A stretch of DNA of 64,000 nt from Dinochytrium kinnereticum (GCA_027604005.1 JADGJT010000029.1:32140-96139); one strand, 5' to 3'; positions 1-11,909 are shown, counted from the stretch's first letter. Translations and numbers: made by a program. Notes: a model not told the origin generated them from the letters alone.

Positions 1-986
1 GTTCTTGAAAGCCTTTTGGACCATTATCGGTTTAGAGTGGCATGGAATTGATCGTCTGCGGTTGGAGTTTGTTACTACTGGATTAATTGCTAACATTTTA
101 GGCTGGACAAGTATTATATGCTGTTAAGGAAATTTGCACTTCACTCTTTCCAGCTATTGGAATCTCTGGGTTGGAGTGAAGATGCGATCAACTTGCATAG
201 CGAGATATTGTCTTCTGGTCCCTTAAGGTATGTGGTACTCATATGATATTTCTGTTACTTCTGTTCTTACACCGTCATCCTATGAATCTCAGCATCAATG
301 ATTCAAAGATCCCCGACAGTCTTAGATATCACGTAACAGATGCCTTTTTGGATGAACTTAAAAAGTCCGAGGTAGAACAGGTAAGTTATAATATTACGAA
401 CATTATCTCACATGAGTAGTCCCTTCCATCATCCCTTTTCAATCCATTTTTCGAAGTCTTGAAGTCAACCCATAACAAAGTGTGGATGGACAAAGTCCAA
501 ACGATTTTCACGACGCTTGCCAGCTCGGGAAAAGAGGAGGATGAAGAAGATGGTTTGCATTAGATGCTTTCAAAAGGCTGAACTGGCTCTTTTTTATATT
601 ACCTAGCTGAGGAAACTACCGACCCGTTCAAAATCAATATGCAGGAAATTGGGGAGGCAATGGATGCCATCTCAAAATCCAACGAAGTCGCATCTGCCAA
701 TCGATTAACATGCTTCAAGCTGAGAAAACTGTATTTGGGGGACGCGCCTATGCCTGATATTCAAAAGAGCAGACCCGTAGGAATCATGAATATTTTTTTC
801 AAACTTAGCATATCTTAGCCAACGGAAACACATGCCATAAAAAGGATGGAAAAGCAGAAGATCAAGAAAGCACTACAGCCGAAGATTCAAAAGAAGAGAG
901 GTTATTTCACTGATTTTTATTACACATTTCCTGAAATATATCTAGCTCCTAAAGTGAAAAAGGGTGGTAGGAGAACAAGGAAGTGA
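1..986 (+). CDS. RRP1: RRP1/Nop52 family rRNA-processing protein, 3' part
   Basis: Nucleolar protein required for 27S pre-rRNA processing and 60S subunit assembly. The window opens inside the gene. The first exon reads FLKAFWTIIGLEWHGIDRLR, the Rrp1 signature, and joins LDKYYMLLRKF after an intron at 61-102 (phase inside Arg). Later exons give a GWSEDAINLHSEIL segment, then INDSKIPDSLRYHVTDAFL, then SLPSSLFNPFFEVLKSTHNK, all expected Rrp1 blocks in order. The end is rich in Lys/Arg and finishes GGRRTRK before TGA at 984-986, a typical nucleolar basic tail. At least four introns, most near 40-60 nt. The N-terminus lies outside the window. Confidence 0.85.
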
Positions 987-1395
987 TAAGCCCCGCTATC
1001 CGGATGTCAAGAAGTCCACGGCGTGCATAACGCGCAAATGACACTCTCTGGCGTGTTCTACCTTACTTATAGCCTGTGTTGCCGCCCAACGAAACATATA
1101 GACATCCATTTGTTTATTTAATAGATTCTGTCAATCAATGCAACATATAGATATCCATTTGTTAATTTAATAGATTATGTCAACCAATGCAGCCTTCATG
1201 CGTTGTAGGTCATATGGACTGTTTATGTGCTTTTAAATGACTTAGGCTTGGGTATTGAGTTCGCCGCCTGTACACCATGGAACCAGGTCACATTCGGAAA
1301 AGGGGGATTGAATATGATGGTGTATTGAAATTGGTATGCCATACGGGTATATTGTCTCTTATAGAGGAGCAAAAACTCTTGCAGAGGAGCAGAAA
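987..1395. other. Convergent intergenic region with a tandem duplication
   Basis: About 400 bp between the stop of the RRP1 gene (plus) and the stop of the armadillo gene (minus), so it should hold both 3' UTRs. It is AT-rich. The only structure I see is the 49-bp direct duplication described separately at 1093-1190. Confidence 0.6.
1093..1190. repeat. 49-bp tandem direct repeat, two copies
   Basis: Two adjacent copies starting AACATATAGA at 1093 and AACATATAGA at 1142. The copies differ at a few positions (for example GACATCC against GATATCC and TGTTTATTT against TGTTAATTT). The element lies in the convergent 3' region of two genes. No coding or terminal-repeat features accompany it, so a local slippage duplication is the simplest reading. 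Confidence 0.85.
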
Positions 1396-3745
1396 CTATC
1401 TCTTTTTCGTATTCCTCGTTTTTTTCACTTTCCTCTCTCTTTCTGAGTGATGTTCATTTAGAGATGGTTTAACGCGATGCCCTAATGATGTATACTCTTC
1501 ATCTCTCCATTGTCCAAGAAGAGTTTCCCAAGGATCACTGTTGGACAATAGTCTACATTGCAGCTTCGCTTCTTCCCCTGGAAAGCTATGAGTACCTTCC
1601 TTACGCATTCTAAAAGTTATGAAGCTAACTTTACCTCCAAAATCGACCAAACGCCTTAAACAAGCCATCGCGTTTTTCTTTATAGAATCTTGATTTGACA
1701 GTTGAAGCATACTTAGAGAATTTAACCCTTTGTGGGCCAAAATGTATGTGCAGTGATCATCTTCAAAGCTGGTTTAGATCAATCATTGTGCTCTAAACAC
1801 ACCATCTTTAGAAAAACTAACCAGCCCTCTTAAGCATTGCTCAAGAATAGACGTATCATATGAGGACAATCCGTTCCTAAGGAAGAAAAATTAGGCTTAG
1901 CTTCAGTACTCCATACAGAATCTTATCCAGAACGCCATTTTCGAAGAGAACTTTTCGATCTGATTCTAATTCTCACGTCAGAAGCAACCTTAGCAGAATA
2001 ACGCCATTTTACCTCGAGTAGCCAGCGTTACAGTCAACAAACATGCGTTGAGATGAATATTTTCTACTAGATATTACTTTAGGTTATGTGATCCAACCAA
2101 CCTTCGTCTTCGTCGAAGCATGATAGAATATTTGTACATATTTTTTGCAATTCATCGGGACCTAGGTCTTAAATTCCAATTTAAGCTCCTATTTGTAAAA
2201 AAATCAAAATACCTTTATGGGCAGCGATCTGTCTCAAACTTAGAATCGCTTCACTTCTGAACTGAATATTTTCGGACTTAAGCATCGCAAGTAATGAATC
2301 CAACCAATCTTCTTCCAACGATATGTCGATTTGGGGCAAATCTTTGATAATTAGAGAGCGATAAACGACAATGATACACATTTGTATATGCTCGAGATTT
2401 CTGTGAGTTCTGTTAAGGTCACTGGACCGGGTGCTTTTCCCGTCTTGTTGGAGACCTTCTCGGGAGCCAAAGTTTTCTTTTTTGGGGATATGGCTGAATA
2501 ACAGCAACATTATTGAAAGGCAATCTGAAAAGTAAATCGGCACGTTAGGGACTAACCTTTTTCTGGAATCGTCTCAACGCCTATCGATAGTAGGTTGTAC
2601 ACTCTATCTAGAGCTTGCGCGACATCATAAATATGGCCGTGGAGCTCCTTTATTCTTTCAATTAGCTTCCAAATATGCCGCCGTTCGCCAATGACGCCTC
2701 CTATATAATTTTATTTTGGGGGTAGAGTGCGGATTAAGTACCTCTTAGAAGTATTAACTTTGATACAACGTCAATAATGAGTAGTAAAAGGCTATAGTCC
2801 GTCGTCGAAGCGAGATGAATCCCAAAGATCTCGTTACTGGATAAAATTTGTTTGGCGACTGCGTAGTCTATATCCTGATTTTCCAATAGTTTCAAGATAA
2901 TGTGGAAGATTTCTAGCAACGAGCCTGTCGGCGGCCTAGTATGCATGACTTCGAACAAAGACTTAAGGCCTCCCTCATTGAAAAATGAGATTTGATTGTC
3001 GTCTAGATTCTTAGATAAAGCATTGTGCATGAAAAGTCCTTACTAGACCTCAAAATGAGAGACAGTAAAGTAAGAATCTCCAAAGGAATGTCGGTGTTTG
3101 CTGTATGGCGCAGCAAGCCGATGAATTTGCTGTAACCATATTGTTTAACAAATGTAGTTGAGGCCTGGCCTAATAAATAGTTAAAGACATCTAAGCCAGA
3201 AACCCACCCTTCGATAAAATAGATGCGATGAAGTCCTTATGATTATTGCCTAAAGTAAGCCAAACTCTCAAGGCCTCATGAGTAATTTCAGAAATAACTT
3301 CTGCATCATCAGAATCAGAAATATTTTTAGGATCTTTTGATTTATTAGACGCTGCTATTTGACGTTTACGATAACCCACCGAGATAATCCAGTTCATTCA
3401 GAATCAATATGGCATTATCCAAAGCTTCTAGATCAGAAGAAATCCACTTTTTCATATACTGAAGAACATGATAATGTGATGCTTTAAGCCTACATCAGTA
3501 AGAATATCGGCAGAGCCAATTGAGTTCACCAGTCTTTTGGTAGGTTCATAAGATATGACATGCATGCTTTAGCAATAGCCTTCTCAGAAGAAAACGCCAT
3601 GACATTCAGAATAACCTCTAATTCATTACAGCTCAGTTCATAATGATTACCTATGAAATTATTCAGGGAAAAGCATTGAAGTTAATGCCTGACGTTGTTG
3701 AAGCAGTGCGAACACTGAACTCTGAGGCTTGAATGGACATGTCAT
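1396..3745 (-). CDS. Armadillo/HEAT-repeat protein, function unknown
   Basis: Multi-exon minus-strand gene. Exons read by homology to alpha-helical repeats: LSCNELEVILNVMAFSSEKA near the start, EITHEALRVWLTLGNNHKDF (3.2-3.4 kb), ISFFNEGGLKSLFEVM (2.7-3.0 kb), FRSEAILSLRQIAAHKG (2.2-2.3 kb) and KKNAMACLRRLVDFGG (1.6-1.7 kb). The spacing and Leu/Ala pattern fit armadillo-type repeats. The preferred start is Met at 3745, because a 49-nt intron (GTCAGG..CATAG) then joins FALLQQR to NHYELSC in frame and leaves a gap before the divergent neighbour; upstream Mets at 3854/3877 would overlap that gene. One junction near 3.55 kb does not resolve cleanly and could be an unrecognised intron or a frameshift. 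No enzymatic domain seen. Confidence 0.55.
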
Positions 3746-3798
3746 GGGGTTTGTCACTTTGAAAATCAAATCTCTTTTCGACAGTTGTCCAAGAGCTT

Positions 3799-6700
3799 GT
3801 GGTGATGGACTCGACGGTTGCGTTCGCCGTTGGGCTCCTGACGGTGTTAACCATCTCTTACACTCGATCGAGTACAACTAATTCCAAGAGAGAAAGATCT
3901 CCCAAATCTGTTCAGCGGAACCGCGATGGTACCTTATTTCAGGTCATTTCCCACTCATCTACCTTAAGTCGTGTCTCTATCAGGGCTTTGCGAGCTTACC
4001 AAATCACACAGCATACCTCTTCGAGAAAGGTAGATAATTGCATGAGATCGTGTTATTAAATTTAATAGTGCCGTACAAATCCTCCTGGACAGAGCCATTT
4101 CAGGTGAGTTTGCCAACCAAATTCGAGCTCACCGTTGCAGACAGATATTTCCCGCAAATATTACTGGCTTGCTGGAGTGATGATGATCCTCAGTTGAAAC
4201 GGAAAGGCATTGAAGCCATCCAACAACTTACAAAAATTGGTACCTGCATGGCAATTTTCATCAATCTCACCATGATGAAGATGAGAATAGAAATATACTC
4301 CATAGGTGGGGAGTGCTCGGCTTGCTCGTCCACGTACTTCAAACTGAAGACACTGAATCCACATGCCGACACGCTGTTGTTTCCCTTTACCGGCTTGTTT
4401 CAGATAAAGGTATCAATGTGCAACCGCTTTCATTCTTCCTTATGTTCGTTAAGAGCGTAGGAAAACCCGAATAGTAAATTTAGGCGTACTGGATCCCATT
4501 GCCAACTTCTTATCGCAAAATCCCACTCATAGTAACGACTTAAAATATTGGTGTTTGCTCTTGATACATCAATTATCTCTATCTGGTATATATCTTTACT
4601 GATTGGTATAATCTGATTCCTTTACAGAGGCTCTTCACCCCCCACTGGTAGAGAAAAACTTTATAGTCCTTCTTGCGAATATGACGCGTGTGAGTTTTGG
4701 CAATACGAGTATGCAAAAGCTTTGCCTGCATTCGCTAGTTAGGCTGATATCTAATCTGGATTCCGAAGGTAAAATATTATAATTGAATAATCCTAAAAGG
4801 CTGCAGCGAGCTCAAAGCAGGTAGCTTACCGCAATAGACTTATCTCTTAATTGAAAAGCTTGCAAGACTCATGGAATTGAATATGGTCGCTTTACTTTCG
4901 TCCTGTTTACGAAATGATGACTTGGAGCTTGTTTCATGGGCAGTCTTTCTCATGCAAGAGTATTTGATTTTTTATGGTACATATTAATCTACGCCAGATT
5001 CGTTATGAAAGACTTTGCAAGAGCTGCCTTTAGCGAAGTCAAGGGAATAGTAAAGATTTTATCAGTTCTATTAAACACAGATGAAGGCTTTGGAATACCT
5101 CGCATCGTTTTGAGGACTCTTAAATGTCTTTCAGTTCGCAACGAACCATTTCAGCTTGAAATGGTAAAGAATCATATGGCTAAAAAGGTCATTTCATGCT
5201 TGAAGGCTGAAGACGAAGAAACTCAGTATTGGGCTCTGGTAATGTAAAAAAAGCTAATTTACTATATTCACTCCACAGTAGTCTCTTCTTCATGATTTGG
5301 CCAGTCATGGTATGGGCTACTGGACTACCTTGAGATCATATCTGACTTTTATTAAAGCGGAATGCCACGAGGAGTTTTTAAGCGCTGACGGTCTTGATCT
5401 CATCATTCGGATGACATCTACTTCGAATTTCCACATATCCTTATACATATCCGACATCTTTGTTTTTCTTTGCAGTGGGGGTAACTACAAAGATCAACGC
5501 AGTTTTAACCCTATTAAGGCAAAATCCGTGAACGTATTGAAACTTCGAATATTCTTTCCTCGGTCTTTTCCTTTCTTAGGAGCTCTGAGGAGGATTTGCA
5601 ATACTCTGGGGCCCTCCTACTTCTAAACTTGTCCGCACTTTCAGGTAATTATTCTCTAAAGTCTCATTTTTTAATATTGTTAGAGCATATGCTAATGAGA
5701 GTCATCGACGAGGGAGCCTTAAAAGCCATCAAAGACACTTTGATTAGCACAATACGTGAAGATATTCAGGCTGTTTTAGCAAAAATACTTATAACTATCG
5801 TTCGAAAGAAACCAGACATGTGTTCATTGGTGCTTGAGGATGTTCTTTATCCTCTTGTGCTCAGAGTGAATAGGTATATGTAATCGATTTATTTACAGGA
5901 TTCTGATACAGATTGGAAGTCTTTATCAAGATAAAGATGCCATTAGCGGTTTAATCGGAAGCCTTTACACCGTTCAGATTATACTGCAGTCATATGGAAT
6001 GCTTAAAGATTTCCAGTTCCCACCTGCTCTCGCCGCCCAGATTCTGAAGTTAAGCACATACGCTCAAGGTTTTCTATGTAAACGCCTCTCGTCGAGCTTG
6101 GTACATTTGCCGCCAATCCTGCAGGAGCTCGAAGATATTCTTCCCGATTATTACGAAACAGATCCTGTTGTATTGAAAAATATTGCGACGCGCTCCGCTG
6201 CATCCCTTACCGCAATTCACCAACTTTGTAAGTTCATGGCAATTTTTTTGTTAACAGAAAACAAGTCCATAATCACCTCGATGTTGTTCGTATTTTGACA
6301 CTTCTTGTCAAATTAATTGAAAATGATGAAAGTCTATTGCTTCAAGCTCTGATGTCATTTGCATCTGCGATTACAAAAGGTGCGAGTTTACTTATTATTT
6401 TTGGTCCTCACATGGCTATTGAGCGACTTCCAGCCCCAAGACAAAGCGTGATCGACTCCAATTTAGTAATGCCCGTCATTGCAGACATTTTGAGCAAAAG
6501 TCATGAGCCAAGCATACATTTTTATAGCCAACTCATTTGCGATCGAGTAGCTGATTTTTCCATGTCATATCCATGTGAATCTCTTGAACACTCTCACTTG
6601 GATAGAGGCTCCATGACACCATACATTAGTATATCTCATGATGGCTTCGAGGTTGGAACGGAAAAATATTTTTCTAATGTCCTGTAGATAAGGAACGATT

Positions 6701-8082
6701 CGTGGACTTTCGAGAGCGTTCGTGCTATCCGATCTGCTAGCCTTCACGGCAAATATTGCTTTGAAGTGGAGCTAAGATCCAGCAGCATCGTTCAAGGTTT
6801 GTCGTCAGGTATTTATTTCGCTGATTTTTAGTGGGATGGGTCAATTCCGACTGGAAGTTCGACCCTGAAGGAGGAGAAGGCGTAGGAGGTGACAGCATTT
6901 TTGATGTCCCTTTTTTATTAAACAAGCATCAATGTAGATGACAATAATTCATACGCATACGACGGATTTAGGCAGCGGAAATGGCACGGTACATTAAAAA
7001 GTGTCAGTATTTCCTTTATCGCATCAACCAATATTCTGAAAATATTGGATAATTTAGAACGCATATGGAGATCCATGGAAGGCTGGGGACGTAGTTACCG
7101 CTTTACTTGATCTGGATGAATGCGTGATGTCATTCATGCTCAATGGGCAGAATCTTGGTGTTGCCTTTATGGACATACCCCAAGATTTAAGCTGGTTTCC
7201 CGCCGTATCTATAGCGGCAGGACAAGGATGTAAATTGTTTTTCGGTAGTGATTTACACCCTCTAAGGTTTCAATATCTTTTAAGAAGCACTAACTTTTAG
7301 ATATGCTCCGGCTGGATACACTCATTTTGGAGGAAGCATCCACTCGGACCCTACGTTAAAGCTAGGGGACTTATCAGTAGAAGTACTTTCTGAGCACAAG
7401 CGTGAAAGCAACGAAACTTCCGAAGATAGAGAAGATAAAGAAACGGTCCAGCGTAACGAGGCTTTACCGGACGAAGGAGAGGCGCAGGATACATCTCTTT
7501 TGGTGTCTTTAGATGAGCTAGGCCTATCTCCCTCAATCTCGTTTTCTATTACGATCGATTTCGATCAAATGTGCGATAGGTATTTCTATTTGTGTACTAT
7601 GTACTGAACCTCTTAGAGAATGGCAGTTTGGGCTTTATGATTCTGAAAAGAATTTCATCCTATTGGTTGAAAAGGCTTCCGGGAACTCAAGTATCTCGAA
7701 AAGCTTAGATTCTGATATATCTCTGGAGCCAATGGATATAGATGGTAACTAGCATGATTTACTCATTATAATTTTTTCAGCAATGCTTTGCCAAGTGGAA
7801 GTGCTATGTTTCATCAAACGGATTTCACCTCAAGTTGGCGATACCTTGACATGTAGCTACTATAACAGCGCAAATACAGTTATCTTTAAAATCAATGATC
7901 GGCTCTTAGGTAAGTTGAAAGATTTCAACACGGTCTCTAAGTTCGGACATAGGATCGGTCGATTCGAATTTCCAGGATACCAATAATTTATTTCCATTCC
8001 ATAGGAACTTCCGGCACCCTCGCTGCAATTTGCAAGCAGAGTAAAAAAGTTATTTCCTAAATATATGGATGTACAGCATTGA
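3799..8082 (+). CDS. Armadillo-repeat protein with C-terminal SPRY domain
   Basis: Large multi-exon gene. The N-terminal exon carries a hydrophobic stretch (VAFAVGLLTVLTISY), possibly a signal anchor. Next come many helical repeats from about 4.1 to 6.6 kb, for example CWSDDDPQLKRKGIEAIQQL, RIVLRTLKCLSVRNEP and YSGALLLLNLSAL, fitting ARM/HEAT folds. From about 6.7 kb a SPRY domain is clear: HGKYCFEVELRSS, VGWVNSDWKFDPEGGEGVGD, GDVVTALLDLDECVMSFMLN and GQNLGVAFMDIP, then RYAPAGYTHFGG. After an acidic linker, a second stretch reads GDTLTCSYYNSANTVIFKIN and may be a partial second SPRY-like unit. Stop TGA at 8080-8082. SPRY and ARM domains bind proteins, so a scaffold or ubiquitin-ligase adaptor is possible, but no RING, U-box or HECT domain is visible. 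Confidence 0.7.
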
Positions 8083-8175
8083 ACACATGTAGCGGATTTC
8101 CTAGGAATAATGCAATGCAAACTCATTGATTCCCAATGATCTGAGCACGCTGCATCATATCATTAGTAAAATCTT

Positions 8176-9519
8176 TCACACGGATCCTACAAGTTCCAGG
8201 ATTTGAGAGCGTTGATCTGGAGGAAGCAACTGAATCTCTTCGGGTGTCAAATTTAAAACTTTCATGAGAAGTTGCTAAGAAAGAACTTAGAATATTCACT
8301 TTCAGAAAAAAAGCACCTTCTGCTGTTCTTGTACCATGTTATCTGTAAAAGAATGATTATGAGAACGCACAACAGCAGGTACTGGCTTACTCAGATTCTG
8401 CCCAACTGGAGCGGCTTGTCCAAGGAATTGATTTGGGGGATTGGCGGGAGGTACCGGATTCAACAAAAAGTTCGGTTGCGATGTTGCCGTCCCTTGAGCA
8501 ATGCGCTTTTGACGTTATCCTTTGACTAAAAGTTGAGCGTACCTGCATGAGTAAAGGGTCCACAACGTTCATAGCAAGCATTGTCTGGAACATCGCATAT
8601 GCAAGTTGAGGATTTCCATTCAATAAAGCCCGAGCTTGCTCTGGATGATTTTGAACCAAGAACTGTAGAAATAAAATAGTTAGCCCACGTTTTAATAAGC
8701 GCTAAACCTTCATCTGAGCCATCACCTCTACTAATTGGGCGGATGGTATGCTGTCCATGACTTTGTTTATAGCTTCTGTTGATGCTTGAGGCGTTAAAGG
8801 CGTTGGCGCTGATGCTCTTTGAGCACTGTATTGGGTCTTTGGCTTCATAATTAAGACAGTGGAGAAAAAAACCCCTAGTATAATACCTCTTCGTCTGTTC
8901 TCGCAGGAAGTGGTTGATCTTCCTTATCACTCTCTGCGAATGCAATTCGAAGCTGTCTTCCTCCAACGTCGTAGTTCTGCAGTATGGACAAAAATCAAGA
9001 AGATGGTAGGGACTTAAGCCCCTCCTTCAATTCGAAAAATAGAGTGAGGAGCAGTTGTGCTCAACTCACTCAAACACCATTCGTTGTCCCGAGGGCTTGC
9101 TGAATATCTCAGCCAAGTTTACTCGAAAACAGAAAAAAAGGGAAAAGCAAAGAACGAGAATGAGGCGGGGAAGAAAAAGGAATATTGGCTTATAATTTCT
9201 AACTGCGCTTGCAGCTGTATCAGGATCTGACTCTATTAGCTAAGCTGCATAGTGAGGAAACCTTTGAAGGTGCAGAATCCGAATCCCTTCGGCTTTCCCG
9301 TGTCTCTATCGAAGACTAAGCGAAACGAGACAACAGGCCCAACTTCTTTAAAGATATCAATCAATTGCGTTTCGGCAACGTCGTCTAGTCAAAGATCAGG
9401 CCAATCGATATTAGCTCAATGTTTATTTCTTTCAGCAAACATGGGATGTTTCCGACTGGATATCATTAATGAACCACCATGAATCACTGATTCTTACCAA
9501 AGACAACTCTGGACGTCAT
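8176..9519 (-). CDS. CSTF2: Cleavage stimulation factor subunit 2 (CstF-64/Rna15)
   Basis: RNA-binding subunit of the pre-mRNA 3'-end cleavage machinery; recognises the GU-rich downstream element. The RRM is rebuilt from exons: MTSRVVF (9498-9519), a 15-nt exon giving GNIP (9441-9455), [20 protein letters not shown] plus [14 protein letters not shown] (9262-9384), DPDTAASAV (9226 downward) and [16 protein letters not shown]. The hinge reads [20 protein letters not shown] and [20 protein letters not shown], diagnostic of CstF-64, and the C-terminal helical domain is [20 protein letters not shown] before TGA at 8176-8178. Introns of 42, 56 and 35 nt interrupt the RRM. The exon or exons between about 8.98 and 9.21 kb (middle of the RRM) are not fully resolved. 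Convergent with the ARM-SPRY gene, 93 bp between stops. Confidence 0.9.
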
Positions 9520-9573
9520 CCGCACCACCAGAAGATTTTTATTGATATTTATATGTTCTTTTACAAGATGGTC

Positions 9574-10626
9574 TTAAACAACAAGACCGAGATATTCAGT
9601 TACAAATACACGAAATATTGACGCAAAGTCTTGGATGGACTCAGCATCCACAGCTGCCGCATTATCGGCTTCTGTATGCCATACACTCGGAAAGCGAGAA
9701 GGTATAACATGCACCACAGGAACCCCACGCTCAAGGAATGGCTTGTGGTCATCCTCGATACCTCCAGCAAAAGGCGAACCACCTGGCACAAAGTATCCTG
9801 CCTCCCCCTCGGTAAGGGTGGAAAGATGCCTAGTGGATAATAGATTGAATTGCGCAAGCCGAGCCTCAATGTCAACCAGTCTGCTCCATGCCCAGGTTGT
9901 CCGTTCCTGCAAGTTCAGGAGCTTCACATCCGGCGTCCCGAGTAGGTCTAGCAAAACAAAAAGCTCAATAGATTCCAAATAATTTGAGACCCTTCCGTCT
10001 TCGTAGATAATCTTTCTGCTCTGCCATCGCTTCGCCAAGTGCCTTGAACCATACAGTGAATCTGTTGCCGTCCACTGTTTCACAGCCTCTTCGCCATCGA
10101 AAAATATCAGCTGCAGGGTGGTGGTTGATGACTTTCCTGCACGAGTTGCCATGCTTTGAGTGAGTAGCGGATCCAAAGTTTTTGCAACATCAATCAAGAT
10201 CGCACATGGAACTGCAGAATCCGTTGCGCCGATGAACTCAAACTGCTTAAAGTATTTGCTGTCAAAGTGGGCTGCAAGGACCAAACGCCGAGCTGCGTTT
10301 GGATCTTTCGTGACAATAATATTGTTAAAAGGCCATCTTCCCATCGGCGTATCGGCTTCAAATGTATCCTGCTCAATTGTCCAATTTAAAGACCTGAAGG
10401 TGTTCAGGATATGCTTCTGGACCTTGCGACTTCCCGGTGAACCAGGATTGCGGGGAACGAGAAATGGGGCTAAGTCCGATCCAGCGGTGGTGAATTTTGC
10501 CTCCCACTTGTCCCTAGCAGCAACCTCTCGCAGCTGACTCTCAGTCAGTCTCGTGGGGAACTGCGAATGCACATGCTTTGAGTAGCTGCATGACACCAAG
10601 AAAAAGAGTATCAGACTGGCGAACAT
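9574..10626 (-). CDS. QPCT: Glutaminyl-peptide cyclotransferase, secreted (M28-like fold)
   Basis: Converts N-terminal Gln/Glu of secreted peptides to pyroglutamate; a zinc enzyme of the M28 metallopeptidase fold. Intronless, about 350 residues from the chosen Met at 10626, which begins a signal peptide (MFASLILFFLVSC); the frame is open to Met 10710 but that extension lacks signal character. Motifs: FNNIIVTKDPNAARRLVLAA followed by HFDSKYF (zinc His-Asp), IGATDSAVPCAILIDVAK (zinc Asp region), LIFFDGEEAVKQWTATDSLY (catalytic Glu) and YGSRHLA, all in family order. Near the C-terminus DDHKPFLERGVPVVHVIPS supplies the last zinc-site region. Secretion is expected, possibly acting on the same route as the kexin encoded at 35-38 kb. 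Confidence 0.92.
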   Translation of the reverse strand: MFASLILFFLVSCSYSKHVHSQFPTRLTESQLREVAARDKWEAKFTTAGSDLAPFLVPRNPGSPGSRKVQKHILNTFRSLNWTIEQDTFEADTPMGRWPFNNIIVTKDPNAARRLVLAAHFDSKYFKQFEFIGATDSAVPCAILIDVAKTLDPLLTQSMATRAGKSSTTTLQLIFFDGEEAVKQWTATDSLYGSRHLAKRWQSRKIIYEDGRVSNYLESIELFVLLDLLGTPDVKLLNLQERTTWAWSRLVDIEARLAQFNLLSTRHLSTLTEGEAGYFVPGGSPFAGGIEDDHKPFLERGVPVVHVIPSRFPSVWHTEADNAAAVDAESIQDFASIFRVFVTEYLGLVV

Positions 10627-10828
10627 TTGGACGTTAGGCTTGTGTGACCATAAAGAACAGTCAATAGACAGCTGCAAAGCAAGCTGTCCCAAAAAGCTGG
10701 GAGGTAGCATGCCTTCAATGAAAGCATCTTGGTACGCGATAGATTGTTATATACATGCTTTTCATCTTCTAGGCAGAAACGTTTTGCACAAAGATGACAC
10801 ACCCGAGCAACATACTGTTTAACGCCAC

Positions 10829-11835
10829 TCAAAGCTCCTCAAAAGACGTGACCATTCCACATGATATGCAGGTCTGCTTCGTGCTGGAAACCAGATGTAA
10901 TTTAGCACCTGTGGTAATCAGAGTAGATACTCACACTCCCTCCTTCTCATCATATTCACCATCGCCAAACTCATGTGTGTGATCGGTTTCAACCTTCTTC
11001 CAAATACTGGTACGTGTCTTCTTTCTCAGCTCTTCATCAACCATAAATAGGAAGCCCAAAGAAAACGATCTTCACCTAGAAGTTTTTTCTTGAAAGCTTG
11101 CTCCTTTTTAACTGCCTTTTCATCCTCTCGTCTTTGGAACTCCTTGTCCAGGTTCTCCAAGCTACCCCACTTCTCTTTTGCAAAGTCTTCCACCTATAAT
11201 TTGTTAGCTTTCACTAGTCAACTGGATCAACTTAACCGGTATTTACCTGCATTCTCAGATACAGAAGCATGTGCGCATACGTCGACTTATGAGGATTGGG
11301 CTTTTCCCAGCAAGGCATTTTGGTATGATCTTTCAACTCACTGTCCGTCAGCAAGTAGTCCTAAAGCCGATTGGAATTCACTGACAAAAAATAAAGAGCC
11401 CCATACTGTTTTACATTCCGTTTTGGTCAGCAGGCTGTACTTTTCCGTCAGCTTATCCCTGCATTCTCGACACACATTAACGTTGTATTGACGTTGATAA
11501 TTGACATCGACGTCCATTGAACGACATTCCGAGCATGTCGGTATATCATCGTTCGAACCTTTTTCTTCGAAAAAAAGTTTTGCAGGTTTAGGATCTAGTT
11601 TCGCCTTTTTTGCTTCTGGCTCTTCGTCAACCATGAACCCAGCCTTTGTATCATGCATAGTACTGAAGTTGTACTCGCAGTAAGTCAGATCCATCTCCTT
11701 TGCCTTCCGACGCAAGTTCTGTGGGCTTGGCTGGGCTGCCACTGCTGTCACAGTTGCAGACTGTATAGGGATCGGCGGTGGCCGTCCAGCAGCCTTGATC
11801 CTTTGCAAGGCCAGACTTCGGGCACTTTCGGTCAT
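10829..11835 (-). CDS. XPA: DNA damage-recognition protein XPA/Rad14
   Basis: Nucleotide-excision repair scaffold that verifies damage and organises TFIIH, RPA and ERCC1-XPF. The N-terminal exon carries YCEYNFSTM and a C4 zinc finger, [18 protein letters not shown] then [19 protein letters not shown]. After a short intron (GTATGG..TTTAG) the protein continues [20 protein letters not shown] and [17 protein letters not shown], both XPA hallmarks. Further exons give [32 protein letters not shown] and [15 protein letters not shown], ending [14 protein letters not shown] before the stop at 10829-10831. At least four introns. The start at 11835 lies 74 bp from the divergent MON2 start. Confidence 0.93.
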
Positions 11836-11909
11836 TGTGGATTGTGGGGAATGGGAATGGGACAGGCTTGGAACGAAATTGTCGATTTTTGTGAGAAGAT
11901 CACAGCATC

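Noticed and set aside
1093..1190. Tandem 49-bp copies considered as a mobile-element trace or CRISPR-like array
   Set aside because: Only two adjacent copies with no spacers, no terminal repeats and no transposase nearby.
9631..10537. Long plus-strand frames opposite the glutaminyl cyclase gene
   Set aside because: They mirror an intronless, fully conserved enzyme on the minus strand.
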